Shown: positions 1-4,776 of the stretch, one piece after another
How the letters are laid out: each line of letters starts with the position of its first letter
How positions within the stretch are numbered: the stretch's first letter is position 1
Assembly (NCBI GenBank): GCA_023433755.1
Contig: JAEYUA010000291.1
Span: 1 to 7,948, forward strand
Direction of reading: 5' to 3'
DNA length: 7,948 bases
Source: Bacteroidota bacterium
GTDB lineage: Bacteria; Bacteroidota; Bacteroidia; Chitinophagales; Chitinophagaceae
Program-made: the position numbers and the translations under genes
Notes under the pieces: generated by a model
The model's database searches: none
The model's input: only the letters and a program-made list of their open reading frames with translations
Told to the model about the DNA's origin: nothing

Positions 1-1469
1 GAAATAATATCCAGGTACACAAACACCCTGCTCTGGTAAGGATTTTTTTCAAGCTGCTGAACCTTGTCCAGGAATTTCTCCAGCTCCGCTTTCATTTTAT
101 AGGTTGGGATATAGGCAGACCTTCTTAAAAACTTCAGCATCTCTTCCTCGAAGGCAGTCAGGTTCTCCATTTTTGACATAAAACGGTAAACCGATTTGGA
201 TAAATGTTCCATCAGTTCATGGTTACCCAGTTCAAAATGGGCAAGGAGGTGCATCAGCCTCGCATAACATAAAAGATCATAACGCAGTCCCACATGATCA
301 TTCAGGATCTTTTGGAGGTAATCAATGGCAGTGCCATGCTCCCCATTACAGAAGTAAAGGCTCGCGATCTTGTAATGCAATACCATCACGCGGTGCGGAT
401 CAATATACACCGCGTATTCATTGATCTTGTCCTCGATGCCAGCCACCATGGCCACACCTTCACGGAAAGTCCCTTTGAGAAAGTGCTGGTTGATCCTGGC
501 CTGGAGAATATACAACTCGGAGTGAATGCGGAAGTTCTCATTCTCCTGCACTCTTTCGGTTCCGGCAAATTTTTCAAACTGGGAAAGGGTAGCAGCGAAT
601 TTGCGGTGGTTGCGCAGGTTAAAATGTGCATTCAGCAGGTTATGCATGCCTTTGATATAGTGACCCGTCTCAACTCTTTTCATCAGCGGATGTTCATCAA
701 ACAACTCCACCCATTTCTGGGCGTAACGGTAATATTTTAAAAAATTCTGGAGAATGAATGCATACCAGCCAAAACTCTGGTAGAGATAAAGACGTTCATA
801 AAATCCTTTCTGTTGCCAGGCTTTCGCCGGCAACAACTCCTTTACAAAGGCAAGGATCCTTGCTTCATCTTCCTTATTGCGGGCATGTCCATGCCTGATA
901 TACCAGCTATACAATTGAAGGGAAAGATTGGAAAGTCTTGCCACCATGTCAATATGCGTACTCACCTGGATGGCCTCTTCAGAAAGACTTTCAGCCCTGT
1001 CCTGCATGCTGCGTGTGATGTGCAGGGACTCAATTCTTTTTTCCAGGGCAATGACCTGGGTGAGGTAAGTGAATTTCTGGTTGGCCTTTGCGGTTTCCTT
1101 GGCTTTCTCCAGCAATTTGAGGCTTTGATGAAAGAGTCCTTTTTTATAAAGGATATGGGCGTAGTCAAACTGTTCATTCAGTTGCAGGTCTATGCTGTCT
1201 GCGCTCTTGAGCAGGCGCAGACTGGCAAGTACCTGTTTATAGAGATGGGCTTTCAGGTTAGATAATTGTGTCTTCTGGATGGCAGGCAATTTTTTGAGGA
1301 GCATTTTTTCGTCATACTCTTCCTGTTTATCCATGGCATCAAAAAGCTGGACGATCTTGAGGTTTTCATTGGAAGAACTGCGCTTGATGTATAATTTGAA
1401 ATGCCGCTTCTCCGACTTCGCCATCGACTTGATCAACTGGAATAATATATCGGCAGAACGCTTGGACAT
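1..1469 (-). CDS. Helical, TPR-like protein of unknown function (3' end cut by window edge)
   Basis: An uninterrupted minus-strand frame runs from ATG at 1469 off the left edge: 489 complete codons and no stop. An in-frame TAA at 1482-1484 lies 12 bases upstream of the ATG, so this is the first possible ATG start. The protein begins MSKRSADILF. It has no signal peptide, no membrane segment and no catalytic motif that I recognise. It is rich in Leu, Lys, Glu, Tyr and His and reads as amphipathic helices throughout. Several pairs look like degenerate TPR or SEL1-like helical repeats, for example around residues 101-130 (FDYAHILYKKGLFHQSLKLL) and 364-390 (LHYKIASLYFCNGEHGTAID). The basic N-terminus (about residues 15-31) could bind another protein or nucleic acid, but this is speculation. 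It resembles conserved hypothetical proteins I associate with Chitinophagaceae. A cytoplasmic scaffold role is an inference. It is separated from ilvA by about 300 bp, so it is probably its own transcription unit. Confidence 0.85.
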   Translation of the reverse strand, partial: MSKRSADILFQLIKSMAKSEKRHFKLYIKRSSSNENLKIVQLFDAMDKQEEYDEKMLLKKLPAIQKTQLSNLKAHLYKQVLASLRLLKSADSIDLQLNEQFDYAHILYKKGLFHQSLKLLEKAKETAKANQKFTYLTQVIALEKRIESLHITRSMQDRAESLSEEAIQVSTHIDMVARLSNLSLQLYSWYIRHGHARNKEDEARILAFVKELLPAKAWQQKGFYERLYLYQSFGWYAFILQNFLKYYRYAQKWVELFDEHPLMKRVETGHYIKGMHNLLNAHFNLRNHRKFAATLSQFEKFAGTERVQENENFRIHSELYILQARINQHFLKGTFREGVAMVAGIEDKINEYAVYIDPHRVMVLHYKIASLYFCNGEHGTAIDYLQKILNDHVGLRYDLLCYARLMHLLAHFELGNHELMEHLSKSVYRFMSKMENLTAFEEEMLKFLRRSAYIPTYKMKAELEKFLDKVQQLEKNPYQSRVFVYLDII

Positions 1470-1543
1470 AAGAGCTTCTAATTATTTAAATGCAATGGCA
1501 GCAAGGGTTTGACCGGACCTGCCATTCTTTTGACATCATGAAA

Positions 1544-1579
1544 ACGGTATAAAACTGTACCGCTAACCGGTCTTGCGGT
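1544..1579 (-). other. Two overlapping short inverted repeats in the probable leader of the helical-protein gene
   Basis: On the minus strand ACCGC (1579-1575) can pair with GCGGT (1563-1559). Alternatively CGGTA (1562-1558) can pair with TACCG (1549-1545), with a flanking G-T wobble at 1563/1544, and that second stem runs directly into TTTT. The two stems share bases and exclude each other, which is the geometry of an attenuator. Each stem is only 5 to 6 bp, so chance is a serious alternative. Confidence 0.25.
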
Positions 1580-1610
1580 CATTAATTTAGCAGCAGCAAA
1601 GTTCGAAAAA

Positions 1611-1623
1611 AGCAAGCAATCGT
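1611..1623. repeat. 13-bp direct repeat, copy 1
   Basis: AGCAAGCAATCGT occurs here and again, without a mismatch, 47 bp further on. On the minus strand this copy is followed by a run of T. The repeat could be a pair of binding sites for a regulator or the remains of a small duplication. The sequence alone does not decide. Confidence 0.7.
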
Positions 1624-1657
1624 GGAGTACACCCGGTTCAGGTCAAAATATTCATAT

Positions 1658-1670
1658 AGCAAGCAATCGT
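1658..1670. repeat. 13-bp direct repeat, copy 2
   Basis: This is the second perfect copy of AGCAAGCAATCGT. The flanks of the two copies differ (AAAA versus ATAT before, GGAG versus TAAC after), so identity stops sharply at the 13-bp unit. It lies just beside the hairpin at 1675-1696. Confidence 0.7.
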
Positions 1671-1674
1671 TAAC

Positions 1675-1696
1675 GTCCGCTGTTTCCACAGTGGAC
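1675..1696 (+). terminator. Hairpin with T-rich tail, plus-strand orientation (tentative)
   Basis: GTCCGCTG (1675-1682) pairs with CAGTGGAC (1689-1696) across a 6-base loop, giving 8 pairs including one G-U wobble. TTTCTTTT follows at 1697-1704. This fits an intrinsic terminator for transcription on the plus strand. Read on the minus strand the wobble becomes an A-C mismatch and no U tail follows, so it is a poor terminator for ilvA. No plus-strand gene lies upstream, so its role is unclear: it may block antisense transcription into ilvA, protect an mRNA 3' end, or be chance. Confidence 0.35.
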
Positions 1697-1705
1697 TTTC
1701 TTTTG

Positions 1706-1738
1706 CCAATATAGGGAGAATATGAATAAAAATCCAAA
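1706..1738 (-). promoter_or_regulatory. Weak candidate Bacteroidetes-type promoter for the helical-protein gene
   Basis: On the minus strand TTTG (1738-1735) is followed after 21 bases by TATATTGG (1713-1706). The Bacteroidetes primary sigma factor typically uses a TTTG or TTG element at about -33 and TAnnTTTG at about -7, so this has one mismatch in the -7 element. It would leave a leader of roughly 230 bases ahead of the ATG at 1469. Such short motifs occur by chance, so this is only a candidate. Confidence 0.2.
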
Positions 1739-1765
1739 CCGTGACAAAAATCAGCTTTCCAACGG

Positions 1766-3022
1766 TCAGACCATGTAGCCAAAAAGACGGTCATCCTTAT
1801 TCAGCTCCGTAAAACTGAATTGATACTCCTCAAGTTTTTTCACCAGGGCTTCATAATCAGATTTTGTCCGGAGTTCAATGCCGACCAATGCAGGTCCTTT
1901 TTCCTTATTGTGTTTCTGGATGTATTCAAAACGGGTGATGTCGTCATGAGGTCCGAGTACCTGGTTCACAAATTCTTTCAGTGCACCGGGGCGCTGCGCG
2001 AAATTGACCAGGAAATAATGTTTGAGACCTTCATATTGCAGGGACCTTTCCCGGATCTCCTGCATTCTTTCAATATCATTATTACCACCACTCACTATGC
2101 AGACGATCTTTTTTCCCCTGATGGCATCCCGGTAATCATCCAGGGCTGCAATCGATAAAGCGCCCGCTGGTTCTACCACGATCGCTTCTTCATTATAAAG
2201 AGAAAGAATCGTAGAACATACCCTCCCTTCTGCTACAAGTTGTATCTCGTCAATCACTTCCCTGCAGATAGAAAAACTAAGTTCACCCACCCGCTGTACC
2301 GCGGCGCCATCAATGAAGCGGTCAATGTTTTCCAGCGTAACAGGTTGTCCCGCTTCAAGAGCAGCCTTCATCGAAGGGGCCCCTTCGGGTTCCACACCAA
2401 TAATTTTTGTTTGTGGGGAATAGGTTTTAAAATAACTGCCTGCACCGGCAGCCAGGCCACCTCCCCCAACTGGCACAAATAAAAAATCCAACTGGTCCTG
2501 TTCTTCCAATATTTCGACTGCCACGGTACCCTGACCTTCAATCACAAGCGGGTGATCAAAGGGTGGAATGAAGCTCATGCCATTGGCTTCAGTGAATGCT
2601 TTAGCTGCCGCCGCGCAATCATCATAAGTATCACCAGTCAGCCTGATCTCAATATGTTCTTCGCCAAAAAATTCTGTCTGCCTGATCTTTTGCAAGGGTG
2701 TGATCTCCGGCATGAAGATCACACCTTTAATGCCCAGCTTCCGGCAACTGTAAGCAAAACCTTGTGCATGGTTACCGGCGCTGGCGCAGACCACACCTTT
2801 TTTCAATTCAGCAGGAGAGAGGCTGCTCATCATATTATAGGCTCCTCTTAATTTATAGGATCGTACTACTTGCAGGTCTTCCCGCTTGAGGTAAACATCA
2901 CATTCATAACGTTTGGAAAGATTGGGTGAATAAACCAGCGGCGTCCTGTTCACGACTTTGGCAAGACGCTTCCCTGCTTCTTTAAAATCCATCCGCCTTT
3001 CCTTTACCGTATCATCAGTCAT
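1766..3022 (-). CDS. ilvA: Threonine dehydratase (threonine ammonia-lyase), short single-ACT-like form
   Basis: This PLP enzyme deaminates threonine to 2-oxobutanoate, the committed step to isoleucine, in the cytoplasm. The catalytic domain covers about residues 11-325. It shows the PLP lysine K57 in VVRSYKLRGAYN, SAGNHAQG at 81-88, the phosphate-binding glycine loop VGGGG at 185-189, and SGGN at 311-314. The C-terminal part (about 333-418) is one ACT-like regulatory domain. At 418 residues it belongs to the shorter Bacillus/Corynebacterium-like form, not the roughly 514-residue E. coli IlvA with two such subdomains. Isoleucine feedback is therefore likely but not shown. It is the last gene of the run. 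The start is uncertain: ATG at 3022 overlaps ilvC by 8 bp and has no visible ribosome binding site, while ATG at 2992 (residue 11, MDFKEAGKRL) has AAAGGA 7 bases upstream and begins where the family homology begins. I keep the longer form but regard 2992 as at least as likely. Confidence 0.96.
   Translation of the reverse strand: MTDDTVKERRMDFKEAGKRLAKVVNRTPLVYSPNLSKRYECDVYLKREDLQVVRSYKLRGAYNMMSSLSPAELKKGVVCASAGNHAQGFAYSCRKLGIKGVIFMPEITPLQKIRQTEFFGEEHIEIRLTGDTYDDCAAAAKAFTEANGMSFIPPFDHPLVIEGQGTVAVEILEEQDQLDFLFVPVGGGGLAAGAGSYFKTYSPQTKIIGVEPEGAPSMKAALEAGQPVTLENIDRFIDGAAVQRVGELSFSICREVIDEIQLVAEGRVCSTILSLYNEEAIVVEPAGALSIAALDDYRDAIRGKKIVCIVSGGNNDIERMQEIRERSLQYEGLKHYFLVNFAQRPGALKEFVNQVLGPHDDITRFEYIQKHNKEKGPALVGIELRTKSDYEALVKKLEEYQFSFTELNKDDRLFGYMV
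3000..3005 (-). promoter_or_regulatory. Shine-Dalgarno-like site pointing to an internal ilvA start
   Basis: AAAGGA on the minus strand lies 7 bases before the ATG at 2992. The longer start at 3022 has no comparable purine-rich sequence before it. Shine-Dalgarno sequences are used weakly in Bacteroidetes, so this supports the shorter IlvA without proving it. Confidence 0.4.
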
Positions 3023-4130
3023 GGTAAAGTGTTGATGAAAATTTTACTTTCTCAAATCTTTTTTCTGCCCCGGGAAGTGTTGGTTCCTGGTTTTCCGGCC
3101 TCAGGCTTCTCACCGTTTTCCCAGCCTGCCACAATTCGCTTTCACGCAAAGCTTTCAATTCACCTTCCAGTTTTTCGCGGTAATCCTTTTTGCTGTTGCT
3201 TTCGATTGATTTGGCCGCTTCTTTTCCTGCGGCAACACTTTCATATAATTCATTGAACACCGGGAGTGTGGCATCACGGAAGCGGGTCCACCAGTCGAGT
3301 GCACCTCTTTGTGCTGTGGTGGAACAGTTGGCATACATCCAGTCCATCCCGTTTTCAGCTACCAGCGGCATAAGCGATTGCGTGAGCTCTTCCACTGTTT
3401 CATTGAATGCTTCAGAAGGGGAGTGACCCTTGCTTCTTAAGACTTCATATTGAGCAGCGAAAATTCCCTGGATGGCTCCCATCAAAGTGCCGCGTTCTCC
3501 TGTCAGGTCACTGTACACTTCTTTTTTGAAATCAGTTTCAAAAAGATAACCGCTGCCGATGGCGATGCCCATAGCAGCCACTCTTTCAAAAGCACGGCCG
3601 GTGGCATCCTGGAAGATGGCATAACTGCTGTTGAGTCCACGTCCCTGCAGGAACATGCGGCGAAGCGAGGTGCCCGATCCTTTTGGTGCAACTAAAAAAA
3701 CATCCACACCCGGAGGAGGAATGATGCCGGTCTGTTCGTTATAAGTGATCCCAAAACCATGGGAGAAATACAAAGCTTTTCCAGGCGTCAGGAATTTTTT
3801 TACCGTAGGCCACAATTCAATTTGTGCCGCATCACTCAGCAAATAACAAATGATGGTTCCTCTTTCCAACGCATCTTCAATATCAAAAAGCGTTTCGCCG
3901 GGAACAAATCCATCTTTAACGGCCTTGTCCCAAGACTTGCTGTGCCTGCGCTGTCCAACGATCACGTTGATGCCATTGTCACGCTGGTTGAGTGCCTGTC
4001 CCGGGCCCTGCACACCATAACCAATTACTGCTACAGTTTCATGCTCCAGCACCTGCTGTGCTTTTGATAAAGGAAATTCTTCGCGGGTCACTACATTTTC
4101 CACTACACCTCCGAAATTTAATTTTGCCAT
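3015..4130 (-). CDS. ilvC: Ketol-acid reductoisomerase, fungal Ilv5-like class
   Basis: The enzyme isomerises and reduces 2-acetolactate and 2-aceto-2-hydroxybutanoate to the 2,3-dihydroxy acids, using NAD(P)H and Mg2+. The N-terminal Rossmann domain has GYGVQGPGQ at 37-45 and a cofactor loop GQRRHSKSW at 59-67, whose Arg and Ser residues suggest NADPH. Further landmarks are the conserved histidine H124 in FSHGF, K150 in APKGSG, the metal ligands D208 and E212 in SDLTGERG, E244 and E248 in FNETVEE, and the substrate-site serine region CSTTAQRGALDW from residue 269. At 371 residues it is longer than common bacterial class I enzymes (about 330-340) and shorter than the E. coli class II form (about 490). 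The motifs SPSEAFNETVEE, STT-RGALDW and LRPENQ match yeast Ilv5 as I remember it. It starts 51 bp after ilvN, the largest gap in the run, and the last codons overlap or nearly abut ilvA. I see no sign of damage. Confidence 0.97.
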   Translation of the reverse strand: MAKLNFGGVVENVVTREEFPLSKAQQVLEHETVAVIGYGVQGPGQALNQRDNGINVIVGQRRHSKSWDKAVKDGFVPGETLFDIEDALERGTIICYLLSDAAQIELWPTVKKFLTPGKALYFSHGFGITYNEQTGIIPPPGVDVFLVAPKGSGTSLRRMFLQGRGLNSSYAIFQDATGRAFERVAAMGIAIGSGYLFETDFKKEVYSDLTGERGTLMGAIQGIFAAQYEVLRSKGHSPSEAFNETVEELTQSLMPLVAENGMDWMYANCSTTAQRGALDWWTRFRDATLPVFNELYESVAAGKEAAKSIESNSKKDYREKLEGELKALRESELWQAGKTVRSLRPENQEPTLPGAEKRFEKVKFSSTLYHD

Positions 4131-4181
4131 GGTAGTTCGGTTTGTTTTAATGATGATGAATTTGTTTATGATCAGTTGTTA
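4131..4181 (-). other. ilvN-ilvC gap
   Basis: These 51 bp are the largest gap within the run. The sequence is AT-rich on the transcribed strand, with CATCATCATTAAAACAAACC before the ilvC start. I find no convincing Shine-Dalgarno sequence, promoter or hairpin, so ilvC is probably read from the upstream transcript. Confidence 0.6.
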
Positions 4182-4772
4182 TTAAACATCAAATACCTTT
4201 TCGCGCTCATTGAGAAATTCGTTCTCCACCAGCACAGGTCCGGGTGCCATGGCCTCAAACTCCTTGAGCTTTTCATGGAAGCCATTGCTGTCTTTAATGA
4301 TGGCGATCCTTGCGCTGCGCACGAATTCTATAAGTCCGAATGGTTCAAGGAAGTGAATCAGCGCATCGGTCTCTTCCCGGTGACCTGTTGTTTCAAAAAC
4401 CGTATAGTCTTTACGGATCACCACAGCCTTCGCGCCATACTGCCTCAGCAGTCTTTCCACCTGCACTTTTTCAGCGATCTCGCTGGTAGCCACTTTGTAT
4501 AAAGCCAGTTCCTGCCACACGATCTCGTCTGAAGTGTTCATATACACCTTCAGCACATCCACCTGCTTTTCGATCTGCCTCGCGATCTTGGTCACCATCT
4601 CCACGGTTTCGTTGATCACGATGGTGAAGCGGTAGATCCCTTCGATCTCAGAAGGCGAGGAATTGATACTGTCGATGCTCACCTTCCTGCGGGAGAAAAT
4701 GATGGCGATGCGGTTAAGCAGGCCAATCTGGTTTTCAGTATAAACCGTTATGGTGAATTCTTCTTTGAGCAT
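4182..4772 (-). CDS. ilvN: Acetohydroxyacid synthase small (regulatory) subunit
   Basis: This is the regulatory partner of IlvB; in the family it raises catalytic activity and carries the feedback site for branched-chain amino acids. Residues about 5-76 form an ACT domain (FTITVYTENQIGLLNRIAII and on). Residues about 85-160 match the small-subunit C-terminal domain (WQELALYKVA, then VFETTGHREETDALIHFLEP, ending in the VRSARIAI stretch). At 196 residues it exceeds E. coli IlvH (163) by about 30; the extra tail (about 162-196) is charged and ends EKVFDV. Aligning by eye with IlvH, the valine-contacting positions Asn11, Gly14 and Asn29 correspond to N14, G17 and S32, so the third is changed. The start codon is 4 bp after the ilvB stop, which suggests translational coupling and balanced production of the two subunits. 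The name ilvH would serve equally well. Confidence 0.94.
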   Translation of the reverse strand: MLKEEFTITVYTENQIGLLNRIAIIFSRRKVSIDSINSSPSEIEGIYRFTIVINETVEMVTKIARQIEKQVDVLKVYMNTSDEIVWQELALYKVATSEIAEKVQVERLLRQYGAKAVVIRKDYTVFETTGHREETDALIHFLEPFGLIEFVRSARIAIIKDSNGFHEKLKEFEAMAPGPVLVENEFLNEREKVFDV

Positions 4773-4776
4773 AATC

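Larger units (their letters stand above)
1470..1765. other. Intergenic spacer between ilvA and the helical-protein gene
   Basis: This 296-bp stretch separates the ilvA stop codon from the start of the next minus-strand gene. I see no convincing gene in it. It contains a perfect 13-bp direct repeat, a hairpin followed by a T-rich stretch on the plus strand, short overlapping inverted repeats, and one weak match to a Bacteroidetes-type promoter, listed separately. It should hold both the 3' end of the ilv transcript and the promoter of the helical-protein gene. No strong intrinsic terminator oriented for the ilv transcript is visible. Confidence 0.75.

Noticed and set aside
294..740. Plus-strand open frame of 148 codons
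   Set aside because: It lies opposite the long minus-strand gene at 1-1469, whose translation is coherent. The plus-strand product has no recognisable features.
813..1265. Plus-strand open frame of 150 codons
   Set aside because: It is opposite the same minus-strand gene and shows no family resemblance; treated as a shadow.
1582..1794. Minus-strand open frame of 70 codons in the spacer
   Set aside because: It starts inside ilvA in another frame, includes both copies of the 13-bp repeat and the hairpin, and its translation resembles nothing I know. There is no ribosome binding signal.
4131..4181. Separate promoter or attenuator for ilvC
   Set aside because: The 51-bp gap shows no promoter match, hairpin or leader peptide rich in branched-chain codons.
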